Source of the DNA: Nocardiopsis kunsanensis DSM 44524
GTDB lineage: Bacteria; Actinomycetota; Actinomycetes; Streptosporangiales; Streptosporangiaceae
Reading direction: 5' to 3'
Assembly (NCBI RefSeq): GCF_000340965.1
Contig: NZ_ANAY01000014.1
Location: forward strand, 1-64,000
DNA: 64,000 bases
Within the stretch, counting starts at the first letter, position 1. Each line of letters opens with the position of its first letter. The notes under the pieces are model-generated. The model made no database searches. It had not been told where the DNA came from and worked only from the letters and a program-made list of their open reading frames with translations. Positions 33,763-42,296 of this stretch are shown here, piece by piece. The position numbers and the translations under genes are program-made.

Positions 33763-35252
33763 GGAACGAGGGATGCGGCCTGCCCTCGCTGCTCGCGCTC
33801 CTGGTGGGGCTGCCGGTGTGTGTGGTCGCGGTGCTCAACTGGCCGATCGTCGTGGCGGCTCTGCTGACCGTGCCCCTGGTGGCGGGGATCGTCGCCGTGT
33901 GCCTCGGGGCGCTGTCGTTGACCTGGCTCTACGTGCGTACCGTGCACGCGGTCCTGTTCGCCGGCGCCCACCCCGACGAGCCGGCGCCCGGGCCCGGGGA
34001 CGATCCTGCCCACTGCAGTTACCACGGCGGCCCGGCCTGGGCGGATCTGTGCGCGGTGGTCGGTGGTACCTGGCGGTCCTCGGCCCCCTGGACGCTCCTG
34101 CTCGCTCCGCACGTGGCCCTGTACACGGCGGCGGTGGCGCTCCACCAGTGCGCGGCCTGGGTCTGCGTGGGGGTGCTCCGTGCGGTCGACGCGGCGTTGT
34201 TGGTACTGCGGCGGGTGCGGATGGTGTGCCCGCACTGTTTCCGGCGCCTGGGGTATCCGGCCTACGCGTGTGAGTGCGGGCGCCGGCACACCGCGATCCG
34301 GCCCGGACGGCGCGGGATCCTGTGGCGTGTGTGCCTGTGCGCGTCGCGTATGCCGACTCTGCTGCTGTTCGGTACCGCCGATCTGCACACGGTCTGCCCC
34401 TACTGCACCCACACCCTGGAGCACCGTCCCGGGGAGGCGCCCGAGCTGGTGCTGCCGCTCTTCGGTGGTGCCGGGGCGGGCAAGACCCGCCTGGTCAACG
34501 GGTTGTACCGGGCGCTGGAGCAGGGCGCCGAGCCCTTCCCGGACGCCTACGCCGACACGGTGGGCCACGGGGCGCGCCAGTGCCTGGGTGAGGCCCGCGC
34601 GGTGCTCCGTCCTTCGGCGCGGACCCTGCCGACCCTGCCGGGGCACCGGGTCCGCGGCCTGACGGTGCGGGTGGGCGCCGGCGGCAGCACCCTGCTCCTT
34701 CAGCTCTACGACGCGGCCGGGGAGCGGTTCGCCCGTACCTCGACCGTGGGCGAGCTGGGCTATCTGGGCCAGGCAGCCACGTTCCTGCTGGTGGTGGACC
34801 CGCTCGGGAGCGATGCGGTGTGGTCCCCCCTGGGTCCGGCCGAGCGTGAAGAGCTCGCCCCGGTGCGTTCGCGCACGCGCGACCCCGAGCTCGCCTACGG
34901 CCAGGTGCTGGAGGAGGTCGAACGCCGGCTCGGGCCTGCGGTGCGCCGGGCCCGCCTGGGGGTGGTGGTCACCCGTGGGGACCTGTTGCGGGGGACCTCG
35001 ATCGCCCCGGACGGTACCGGCCAGGAGGCGTTGTCCCACTGGGCCGAGCATACGCTGGGTCTGGGGAACCTGCTGCGGTCGGCGCGTGCCCACTTCGGCC
35101 GGGTGCGCGTGTTCCACACCTGCGCCGTGACCGATCCGGACGGGCGGGTCGATCCCAGCCTGGGCCGTCTGCTGCGGTGGGTGTTAGAGGGCCTGCCGTC
35201 CGCGTTCGGTGCCCTGGTGGAGGAACCGGAGCTCCTGGACGGCCCCGGGTGA
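33759..35252 (+). CDS. Membrane-anchored zinc-ribbon GTPase
   Basis: A 497-aa relative of the soluble GTPase two genes upstream. Residues 8-60 form two membrane helices (LLALLVGLPVCVVAVLNWP, VVAALLTVPLVAGIVAVCLG) and another hydrophobic region lies near 110-150. Zinc-ribbon cysteines (CPHCFRRLGYPAYACECG and VCPYCTHTLEH) precede a P-loop LFGGAGAGKTRLVNG, LLQLYDAAGERFART (G3) and VVVTRGDLL (G4-like, TRGD instead of N/TKxD). It starts with a GTG that overlaps the GAP1 stop. The G4 change could alter base specificity or make it a variant GTPase. It probably brings the system to the membrane. Confidence 0.78.
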   Translation: MRNEGCGLPSLLALLVGLPVCVVAVLNWPIVVAALLTVPLVAGIVAVCLGALSLTWLYVRTVHAVLFAGAHPDEPAPGPGDDPAHCSYHGGPAWADLCAVVGGTWRSSAPWTLLLAPHVALYTAAVALHQCAAWVCVGVLRAVDAALLVLRRVRMVCPHCFRRLGYPAYACECGRRHTAIRPGRRGILWRVCLCASRMPTLLLFGTADLHTVCPYCTHTLEHRPGEAPELVLPLFGGAGAGKTRLVNGLYRALEQGAEPFPDAYADTVGHGARQCLGEARAVLRPSARTLPTLPGHRVRGLTVRVGAGGSTLLLQLYDAAGERFARTSTVGELGYLGQAATFLLVVDPLGSDAVWSPLGPAEREELAPVRSRTRDPELAYGQVLEEVERRLGPAVRRARLGVVVTRGDLLRGTSIAPDGTGQEALSHWAEHTLGLGNLLRSARAHFGRVRVFHTCAVTDPDGRVDPSLGRLLRWVLEGLPSAFGALVEEPELLDGPG

Positions 35253-35410
35253 GCGCCCCCCGGCACCGTGCGCAGCGCCGCGGACTGGGTGTGCTGGTGT
35301 TGGCGGGATCGGTGGTGTTCACCGCGGTCCTGCTCACCACGGTCGCGTTCCAGGGATGGCAGGCGTTGGCGGCGCTGTGGGACTGGGCCCTGGCCGCCAA
35401 CGGGCGTTGA
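35249..35410 (+). CDS. 53-aa single-TM protein at the end of the GTPase operon
   Basis: A small protein of 53 residues: a basic N-terminus (SAPRHRAQRR), one hydrophobic helix (LGVLVLAGSVVFTAVLLTTV) and a tryptophan-containing tail ending in LAANGR. Its GTG overlaps the stop of the membrane GTPase gene by 4 bp, so it is translationally coupled, and its stop codon is inside the terminator stem. That makes real translation likely despite its size. It is not recognised; a membrane partner or regulator of the GTPase is a reasonable inference. Confidence 0.6.
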   Translation: MSAPRHRAQRRGLGVLVLAGSVVFTAVLLTTVAFQGWQALAALWDWALAANGR

Positions 35411-35432
35411 GGGCCCTGCGTCCAGGGCCCTC
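35409..35432 (+). terminator. Terminator hairpin of the GTPase operon
   Basis: Perfect 10-bp stem GAGGGCCCTG / CAGGGCCCTC with loop CGTC, overlapping the last stop codon. It lacks a T-run and could also act on the convergent VOC gene. Confidence 0.7.
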
Positions 35433-35502
35433 GAGGCAGGACCCGTGCTGCGCTCGAGCGCTCCGCCCGGTCGCTCGGCCCGTGTCAGGGGCCGGAACCG
35501 GC

Positions 35503-36441
35503 TCAGAGTCTCAGCAGGTCGTCGACGCCGGTACCGGGCAGGCTGACGGTGACCTGGGTCCGCCACGGGTCCTGCACGGAGACGGACCGCCCGTCGTCGG
35601 CGAACGCGACGTCCTTCGCCCTCAGGCGCTCGACCAGGAGGTCGAGGTCCTCGCGTGCCGGCACGGTCACCGCGACGTCCCCGAGCCCCAGCCGGGAGGC
35701 CCGCGGGCCCACGCCCCTGCTGTTCCAGGTGTTCATCGCCACGTGGTGGTGGTAACCGCCGGCCGCGGCGAACAGGGCCCCGGGGTAGCTGCGCACGGTG
35801 GTCTCGAAGCCGAGGGTGTCGACGTAGAAGTCCCGGGCCCGGTCGATGTCGCCCACCTGCAGGTGGACGTGGCCCACCTTCCCCGGCAGGCGGGGCGCGG
35901 TCTCGACGGTGGACTCGTCCAGGTGGGTGCGCAGGAAGGCGTTGGGGTCGAGGGGGTCGGTGGCCATCCGGAGTTCGCCGTCCGGGGCGTAGGTCCACTC
36001 GGAGCGGTCGCGGTCGATGTAGAGCTCGATCCCGTTGCCCTCGGGGTCGGTGAAGTAGAACGCCTCGCTGACCAGGTGGTCGGAGGATCCCACGAACCGG
36101 CTGCGGCTGTCCTTGGCGGCGCGGTAGACGGTCGCGGCCAGGCTCCGGGCGTCCTCGAAGAGGAACGCGGTGTGGAACAGGCCGGCCTCGCGCGGGTCCA
36201 CACCCGGCAGGTCCGGGGTGGCGATGAGCCGGACCATCGGAACGGTCCCCCGTCCGAGTACCCGGTGGACCTCCCGCCCGTGCGCACGCTCCTCGACGGG
36301 TTCGAGGGCCAGCGCGTCCGCGTAGTAGGAGCTCATCAGCTCCAGATCGCCCACCCGGAGCGTGACCGCGTCCATCGCGGTGTCCGGCGCGAGTGTGCGT
36401 ATGGGATCGTATGCGGACTGCAGTGGTGCGCCACCGGCCAT
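35503..36441 (-). CDS. VOC-superfamily dioxygenase-like protein (CatE type)
   Basis: A 312-aa protein with two vicinal-oxygen-chelate modules. Module 1 has VTLRVGDLELMSSYYADALAL, GLFHTAFLFED and FYFTDPEGNGIELYID; module 2 has KVGHVHLQVGDIDRARDFYVD and GYHHHVAMNTWNS. Metal ligands would be the His of GHVHLQ, the His of YHHHVA and a late Glu; the C-terminal module seems the active one, as in CatE/YfiE-like catechol 2,3-dioxygenases. Its substrate is unknown. The ATG at 36441 has GAAGGGA 6 bp upstream. It is convergent with the GTPase operon, with no functional link evident. Confidence 0.8.
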   Translation of the reverse strand: MAGGAPLQSAYDPIRTLAPDTAMDAVTLRVGDLELMSSYYADALALEPVEERAHGREVHRVLGRGTVPMVRLIATPDLPGVDPREAGLFHTAFLFEDARSLAATVYRAAKDSRSRFVGSSDHLVSEAFYFTDPEGNGIELYIDRDRSEWTYAPDGELRMATDPLDPNAFLRTHLDESTVETAPRLPGKVGHVHLQVGDIDRARDFYVDTLGFETTVRSYPGALFAAAGGYHHHVAMNTWNSRGVGPRASRLGLGDVAVTVPAREDLDLLVERLRAKDVAFADDGRSVSVQDPWRTQVTVSLPGTGVDDLLRL

Positions 36442-36604
36442 GGTTGTTCCCTTCGACACTGCGGGGGCAGCAGGGCGTGCCCCTGCGCCGTGTACTCAGC
36501 ACAACCGCGGGGCACGGCGGGGCATTCGTCCGCAGGCGGTGAAATCGGCCACTCGGCGTCCGTTCCGGGTGTCCGGGCCGCCCGCCGCTGGGACGGCCCC
36601 GGTC

Positions 36605-37042
36605 TCAGCGCCGGCCGGCCGCGCCGGATTCGGTGTACACACCCTGGTGGGTGCTGCCGGAGCGGGCCTGTCCGCGGTAGGGCTCGCCCTGCTCGGTGTA
36701 GGTGGCCTGTTGGGCGGCCGCGTCGCGCTCCCACTCGACGTAACGCTCGCTCTCCCCGAGCAGCATCGTGGTGAGCCAGACGGCGACACCGATGTCGTCG
36801 ACCAGGCCGAACACCGAGAAGAGGAGCTCGGGGACGAAGTCCACGGGCGAGAGGATGTAACCGGCCATGACGAGCATGGCGAGCAGTTTGCCGCTGCTCA
36901 GCTCGGGGTAGCGGCCGCGCAGTTTGGCCCCGAGCATGCGGGGGACGGCGAGGGCCCGCTGCCACACGGACACCCGTCCTCCGGTGTTCTGGATGACCTG
37001 CCAGGCCGCCGCTCCCGCGGCGGCGCGGTTGTACTTGCGCAT
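36605..37042 (-). CDS. DUF1232 (YkvA-like) membrane protein
   Basis: A 145-aa protein with the DUF1232 core: LGAKLRGRYPELSSGKLLAM, GYILSPVDFVPELLF and GLVDDIGVAVWLTTMLL. The SPVDFVPE...GxxDDI pattern defines the family, found in small membrane or membrane-associated proteins of unknown function. The C-terminal 40 aa are polar and Gln/Thr/Gly-rich. The ATG at 37042 is preceded by GAGGAG. No functional partner is apparent. Confidence 0.82.
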   Translation of the reverse strand: MRKYNRAAAGAAAWQVIQNTGGRVSVWQRALAVPRMLGAKLRGRYPELSSGKLLAMLVMAGYILSPVDFVPELLFSVFGLVDDIGVAVWLTTMLLGESERYVEWERDAAAQQATYTEQGEPYRGQARSGSTHQGVYTESGAAGRR

Positions 37043-37743
37043 CGTTGATCTCCTCGGGGGGATGTGGCTACTCAAGATATGACGCGAAACCGCCCCTGAA
37101 CGTTCCCGAACACGGCCGGGCGAACCTCACAGAATCACGGGTGCGAGCCGGAACACGGGGTGTGCAGCGCTTCCGGGGCCGCCACGGAGCCGCTGCCACC
37201 CGGACGGGGCGCCTTGCCCAGGGCCCGTGCGCCGGGGCCCGCGCGGCGCACGGGAAGGACGCGCCGTCCACAGGCAGGAGATCGGCTCTGGCCCTCGGCG
37301 CTCCCGGCATGGATCGTGGGGAAGGTGCGCAACGACCCTCACGAAGGGAACAGAACCGCCGATAACAACTGGACCCGATCCCTGTCCACACCTCACCCCG
37401 CGGTTGGCCACATCCGGCCATCCGCGAACCACCCCGGGCCCGACCGCCCCACCCCGACCACCCGTTCCCGGCCGCGAGTCGCCTGGTCGGGGCTCTCCCC
37501 GGCCCCAGGGCGACCACCGTCCCCGGACGCGACCCTGTGTGCTCCGCCGTACACCCCCGACCGCACCGACGTGCCCGGGAGGTCCGGCGGGGCCTCCCAC
37601 GCCCGAGGACACATTGGTTACGATGCGTCCGAGTGGCGCCCACGAGCAACAGCGCCCCTCACCGAGCCCCGACCCCGAACCCCCGCGGGACCGAACGACG
37701 CGTCAGACCCACCCGAGTGCGCAGAACCGATGGAGCTTGCCCA
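37043..37743. other. Divergent intergenic region, no gene recognised
   Basis: About 700 bp between the DUF1232 gene (-) and the Tad-linked gene (+). Several long frames are open here, but none has a recognisable domain or a good start. The promoter of the Tad locus should lie here. Confidence 0.45.
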
Positions 37744-38943
37744 GTGTCCAGAGCCCTTCCGCGGTCGGCCACGGCCGTCGCCCTGTTGGCGGACATCCCC
37801 AGCACGGGCCACGTGGGCGAGGTCCGGGCGCAGCGGTTCGCGATGCACGGAGACGGCATCGGCGAACGCAGCGCCGCGTTCGTCGACTTCGCCCGCGCAC
37901 GGGCCGAGGCGGGCCAGAAGGTCGTCGCCCTCTACCCGTCCTGGCAGCCGGAGACGGCCGTGCGCGCCGTCAACTTCGCCCGGGGCGCCACTCGGGACGA
38001 CCACGTCGCCGGCATCGCCGTGGACCTGTCACCCCTGGCGCTCTCACTCGTGGCCGACCAGCTCGCCTACCTGACCCCCTACGTACCCCCGGGCATGGTG
38101 GCCGGGCTCAGCGACGAACTACCCAAACACCTGCTGGCGGGCGCGTGGCTGCGCAACGTCTCCAACCTGGCGAGCTTCCCGGTGTCCCTGCGCCAGCAGA
38201 TGGGGTCGCTCGCTCCGTCGGTGTCCTACCTGGCCTACTGCGCGCCCACGCGCAGCCTGGAACGTATGCGTCCCCCGGAGGTCGAACGCACACTGCCCTT
38301 CCGCCCGGTGCGCCCGGTGCAACTGCTGTGCTCGACCCCCGACCCGGCCCTGACCGGACCCTTCGACGAGAACCTGCCCCGGGCCATCGGCCCGGTGGCC
38401 ACCCGCCGGCTGCCCGCCCAACCGCTGGGCCCCGTCTACTGGGGCACGTCCAAGTACGTGGAGTTCGTGGCGCTGAGTGCCCACCCCCAGGCCCTGGCCT
38501 ACGCCGCCGGCGCACTGCGCACCGCCCTGTGCACCTGGTGCGGCGAACCGACACGTTCCAGACCCTGCCCCTTCTGCTCGGGCAACGCGACCCGGCCGCT
38601 GCCGCCGCGCCCGAGCGAGCCCCCGCCCCCGCAGGGTGGCTCCACCTCCCCCACGGGCGGCAGGCAGGCCCCGGCCGGCCCCGCACCGGCGCCGACGCCC
38701 GCTCCGCCCACGGGGCCCGCTCCCCCGCTGCCCGCACACCCCCGGCCCGGACCGCGGGCCGAAGCAGTACCGCCCCGCGAGCACCGGACGGCCCCCGGGC
38801 GTGCCCGCGGTACCGCCCACAACGGGGCCCCGCCGACCGACCCGCCCCACAACCGGCCCCCCGAACCCGAGCCCCTGCCCGACCTCACCACCCACGCACC
38901 CCCCGGACACGCACCGGAGGCACGCAGCCCCCACCCCCGATGA
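37744..38943 (+). CDS. Tad-locus-linked protein with Cys-rich knuckle and Pro-rich tail
   Basis: A 399-aa protein not recognised. Residues 1 to about 255 form a globular alpha/beta domain (TAVALLADIPSTGHVGEV, QKVVALYPSWQPETAVRAV, LLAGAWLRNVSNLASFPVS). Four cysteines (CTWCGEPTRSRPCPFC) then form a likely zinc knuckle, followed by about 130 residues of Pro-rich low complexity. The GTG at 37744 is 8 bp after GGAG. It lies 142 bp upstream of cpaB on the same strand, so a role in pilus assembly is possible but not shown. An unrelated product is also possible. Confidence 0.6.
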   Translation: MSRALPRSATAVALLADIPSTGHVGEVRAQRFAMHGDGIGERSAAFVDFARARAEAGQKVVALYPSWQPETAVRAVNFARGATRDDHVAGIAVDLSPLALSLVADQLAYLTPYVPPGMVAGLSDELPKHLLAGAWLRNVSNLASFPVSLRQQMGSLAPSVSYLAYCAPTRSLERMRPPEVERTLPFRPVRPVQLLCSTPDPALTGPFDENLPRAIGPVATRRLPAQPLGPVYWGTSKYVEFVALSAHPQALAYAAGALRTALCTWCGEPTRSRPCPFCSGNATRPLPPRPSEPPPPQGGSTSPTGGRQAPAGPAPAPTPAPPTGPAPPLPAHPRPGPRAEAVPPREHRTAPGRARGTAHNGAPPTDPPHNRPPEPEPLPDLTTHAPPGHAPEARSPHPR

Positions 38944-39085
38944 AGCCCCGGGGGCCGCGTCCGTCCCGGGAACCCCTCCCATGAGCGGATGCCCGGCCCG
39001 GTGCCGACCCGCCGACCGCACCATGCCCGCCCCACATCCCCCGAGAGCACCCGACACGATTCCCTGAACGGAAAGAACTGCCCCT

Positions 39086-39862
39086 ATGAACCCCCGTCAG
39101 CGACGCGGCGTCCTGCTCATGGTGGTGGCCGCCACAGGCGCCGTGGCCGTGTTCGCCTCCGTCTTCGTGTACCTGCGCAGCCAGCAGGACCAGCTCGGCG
39201 AGTTCGCGACCGTGCTGCGCGTGTCCTCCGAGATCGAGGCCGGGCAGGCCGTCGGCGCCGAGCACGTGGAGCAGGAGAGCGTGCCTCGCATGTACTTCGA
39301 CGAGGAACTCTTCCTCAGCGACCTGGCCGACGTCGACACCCCCTCCGACCAGGAGCTCGTGGCCGCGACCCACCTGGAGGAGGGTTCACTCCTGCAGCGC
39401 GGCATGGTCCAGCCCCAGCCCACCCTGACCACCGGCGAACGCGAGATCGCGATCATGGTCAACGCCGAGACCGGTGTGGCGGGCAAGGTCCAACGCGGCT
39501 CGGTCGTGGACATCTACGGCACGTTCCAGGCCGGCGGGCGCGGCGACGCGTGCGCGGTACGGGTCCTGACCGAGGTCGAGGTGCTCGACATCGGGGAGCT
39601 GCGCCCGCAGGAGGGTCCCGACGGCGGCAGCACCGGGGTGGTCCCGGTGACCTTCCGTCTGGAACCGGGCTCGGCGCTGGAACTGGCCTACGCCGAGGAC
39701 TTCTCCACCAAACTCCGCCTGGCGCTGGTCAGTGCCGACGGGGGCGGCGACCCAGGCGCCGACGAGTTCTGCAGCGACGACTTCTCCGACCAGTTCTCCG
39801 GTGGCGGCGGTGGCGGCGGTGGCGACCAGCACCGCGCCCCGGCAGAGGAGGGGACGCCGTGA
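39086..39862 (+). CDS. cpaB: CpaB/RcpC-like pilus assembly protein (SAF domain)
   Basis: A 258-aa protein with one N-terminal membrane helix (VLLMVVAATGAVAVFASVFVY) and an extracellular SAF domain (ASEIEAGQAVGAEHVEQES, AATHLEEGSLLQRGMV) followed by the RcpC region (EREIAIMVNAETGVAGKVQRGSVVDIYG). The tail is a Gly-rich run. CpaB helps assemble the Flp pilus at the envelope. The ATG at 39086 follows GGAAAGAA; its stop overlaps cpaE. Confidence 0.85.
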   Translation: MNPRQRRGVLLMVVAATGAVAVFASVFVYLRSQQDQLGEFATVLRVSSEIEAGQAVGAEHVEQESVPRMYFDEELFLSDLADVDTPSDQELVAATHLEEGSLLQRGMVQPQPTLTTGEREIAIMVNAETGVAGKVQRGSVVDIYGTFQAGGRGDACAVRVLTEVEVLDIGELRPQEGPDGGSTGVVPVTFRLEPGSALELAYAEDFSTKLRLALVSADGGGDPGADEFCSDDFSDQFSGGGGGGGGDQHRAPAEEGTP

Positions 39863-41205
39863 ACTTCCGTGTACTGGCGGGCATGCCGACCTCCGAGACG
39901 GAGATGGTGCTGTCCGCGCGTTTCGACGAACTCTCCACCGCCGACCTGGTGGCCTCGCGGGGCAGCACCGCGACGCTGATCGAGGCCGCCGGGGAGTTCC
40001 CCGAACTCGACGTGGTCCTCATCCACCAGGACCTGGGCCCCGCCCCGGTCTTCGACGCGATACGCGACCTCTCGCACCGTCACCCCCAGCTCGCGGTCCT
40101 GCTGGTGTCCACGACGATGGACTCCGACACCTTCACCGCCGCGATGGAGGCGGGCGCCCGCGGGGTGATGCCGGCCGACTCCGGGATCGCCGAGCTGGAG
40201 ACCCGGGTGGCCAAGGCCGCCGAGTGGTCGCGCACCCTGCGCCGCCACCTGGAGTCGGCCTCCCTGGACCTGCCGGTCACGGGCGTGCGCGGGCGCGTGG
40301 TGACCCTCAGCGGCGCCAAGGGCGGTGTCGGTACCACCACGTGCGCGGTACAGCTGGCCATGGCCGCGGCGGCCAAGGACCGGGTGGTGTGCCTGGTCGA
40401 CCTGGACCTGCAGACCGGCGACCTGCCCGCCTTCCTCAACCTGCGGCACCGGCGCTCCATCAGCGACCTGGTCGAGGCCGGCGAGGACATCACCCCGGGC
40501 ATGCTGTCGGAGACCCTCTACGTCGACCCCCGCGGCCCGCACGTACTGCTCGCCCCCGAACACGGCGAACGCGGTGAGGACGTGACCGCACGGGCCGCCC
40601 GACGGGTGCTGACGGCGCTGCGTTCGCGCTACGAGCTGGTGCTGGTCGACTGCGGTTCCACGATGAACGAGGCCACGGCCATGGCGGTGGAGATGGCCGA
40701 CCGCTCCGTGGTCACCGTCACCCCGGACGTGCCCTCCACGCGGGGCGCGCAACGGCTGTCGGCGCTGTGGGAACGGTTGCAGATCCGTGCGCAGGACGAC
40801 GTGTTCACACTGGTGACCCGGCACAGCCGCAAGAACGAGATCCAGCCCGACTTCCTGCGCCGGCTGCTGGGCACACAGGTGTTGCGCACCCCGATCCCGG
40901 CCTCCTACCGGGGGTTGGAACCCGGGGAGAACAACGGCGACCCCACCAAGGTCACCGACGAGGGGCTGCGCAAGGCCTTCTCCCGGGTGGCCTCGGAACT
41001 GGAGCTGCTGGACGCGCCCGAGGGGACCTCCCCGGGTGCGGGCAAGGGTGCGGTCCCCACCCCGCCCGGGGGTAGCCGGGCACCGTCCGGGCCCATGCCC
41101 TCCACACGGGACGTGTCGGGGTTCCTGAACGCCTCGGCCGGGGCCGGGAGCCAGGGCAACGGGCGGGGTCCGGGACCGCACGGGGCCGGTGGGTCCGGTG
41201 GTTGA
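39859..41205 (+). CDS. cpaE: CpaE/TadZ-like ATPase
   Basis: A 448-aa cytoplasmic ParA/MinD-like ATPase that localises the Tad machine. An N-terminal atypical receiver-like domain (VVLIHQDLGPAPVFDAI, AMEAGARGVMPADSG) precedes the ATPase with deviant Walker A LSGAKGGVGTTTCAVQLA and LVDLDLQTGDLPAFLNL. The last 80 residues are Gly/Pro-rich. The GTG overlaps the cpaB stop by 4 bp, indicating coupling. Confidence 0.87.
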   Translation: MNFRVLAGMPTSETEMVLSARFDELSTADLVASRGSTATLIEAAGEFPELDVVLIHQDLGPAPVFDAIRDLSHRHPQLAVLLVSTTMDSDTFTAAMEAGARGVMPADSGIAELETRVAKAAEWSRTLRRHLESASLDLPVTGVRGRVVTLSGAKGGVGTTTCAVQLAMAAAAKDRVVCLVDLDLQTGDLPAFLNLRHRRSISDLVEAGEDITPGMLSETLYVDPRGPHVLLAPEHGERGEDVTARAARRVLTALRSRYELVLVDCGSTMNEATAMAVEMADRSVVTVTPDVPSTRGAQRLSALWERLQIRAQDDVFTLVTRHSRKNEIQPDFLRRLLGTQVLRTPIPASYRGLEPGENNGDPTKVTDEGLRKAFSRVASELELLDAPEGTSPGAGKGAVPTPPGGSRAPSGPMPSTRDVSGFLNASAGAGSQGNGRGPGPHGAGGSGG

Positions 41206-41638
41206 GCACGGGACGGACCGGCGCAAGGCCCTCCGTCGGGCCCGCTCGGACCACGGCGGGGTCGTCGTCGAGTTCGCCGCTGTCGTCCCGTTCCTGATGC
41301 TCGCCCTGGTACTGGTGTGGCAGGTGATTCTCATCGGGATCACCTCGATGTATGCCTCCCACGCCTCGTCCGAGGCCGCCCGCCAGGCCGCCGTCACCCC
41401 CGACGACACCGCACTGATCGACGAGGAGGCCCGCAAACGGGTCCGGCCCCCGTGGGACGGAGAGGACACGATGAGCGTCGACATCGTCGAACGCGACGGC
41501 GGACGGTTCGCCCGGGTGTCCTTGTCCATGCCGATCTTCCTGCCGGGCGCGGCCGGGCCCTGGGACGTGACCGGGGAATCAGCGGTCGTGCCGGAGGTCG
41601 CTCCGCTCGACGGCTCCGGAGGGGGGAACCGCGGTTGA
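41189..41638 (+). CDS. tadE: TadE-like pseudopilin
   Basis: A 149-aa TadE-family protein: HGGVVVEFAAVVPFLMLALVLVWQ has the prepilin-type GG/E+5 pattern before a hydrophobic helix, and the rest is a periplasmic domain (SSEAARQAAV, RFARVSLSMPIF). A dedicated peptidase should cleave it, but none is encoded in the window. The GTG at 41189 overlaps cpaE; a second GTG at 41198 is an equal candidate. Confidence 0.8.
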   Translation: MGPVVEHGTDRRKALRRARSDHGGVVVEFAAVVPFLMLALVLVWQVILIGITSMYASHASSEAARQAAVTPDDTALIDEEARKRVRPPWDGEDTMSVDIVERDGGRFARVSLSMPIFLPGAAGPWDVTGESAVVPEVAPLDGSGGGNRG

Positions 41639-41723
41639 GTACCCGAGAGCCCGACCGGTGGGGTCCTTCCGTCGCGAGCGGTGTGTCCAGTGGTGCTCTC
41701 GCAGATCCGGAGAAGGAGTCAGG

Positions 41724-42248
41724 GTGGGGTCCTGTCGACCGATGAGAACACGGCGGGAGCGCCGCCGGGACGAGGCGCAGCAGCAGGTGCTGCGCCGCAA
41801 GGCGTCCGTTGAGGGTCGGCGGCGGGCGACGGCGTGGGCCGGTCTCCGCCGAGCAGGCACCGGGCTCCGCAGGGGACCGGCACGGTGGCGCGCCGGGGGC
41901 AGCGGCGCCGACCGGGGCGGGCCGATGCTGGAATTCGCGGTCGTCTTCCCGATCCTGCTCGTGGTGGTCGTGGTCGCCCTGGAGGCCTTCTTCGCCTTCG
42001 TGGCCGTCGAACGCCTGGAGTCGGCCGCCCGGGCCGGGGCCCGTGTGGCCGGCGCCCAGCAGCTGGAGGGGGCCGAGTCCACCGCGCGCCGGGCCCTGCC
42101 CGTGTGGCTGGAGGATGCCGCGGTCACCAGCGGCACCAACGAGTCCGACGGGTTCTACGTGGAGGTCTCCCACCCGCTGCCGATCGTGTTCTCCTCGGCC
42201 GGGTTCGACCTGTCGCTGACCCGCCGGGTGGACATGCCGAATGTGTAG
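41724..42248 (+). CDS. TadE/TadF-like pseudopilin
   Basis: A 174-aa protein with a long basic N-terminus and the pilin-like segment RGGPMLEFAVVFPILLVVVV with Glu at +5, followed by a small extracellular domain (AARAGARVAGAQQLEGAE, DGFYVEVSHPLPIVF). TadE and TadF work together as minor pilins. The start is a GTG at 41724, 5 bp after AGAAGGAG; an ATG at 41742 lacks such a site. An 85-bp gap separates it from the first tadE. Confidence 0.72.
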   Translation: MGSCRPMRTRRERRRDEAQQQVLRRKASVEGRRRATAWAGLRRAGTGLRRGPARWRAGGSGADRGGPMLEFAVVFPILLVVVVVALEAFFAFVAVERLESAARAGARVAGAQQLEGAESTARRALPVWLEDAAVTSGTNESDGFYVEVSHPLPIVFSSAGFDLSLTRRVDMPNV

Positions 42249-42296
42249 GTGCAGGGGCACGCACGCCGACGACACCGAACGAGGGGGATGAGGACG

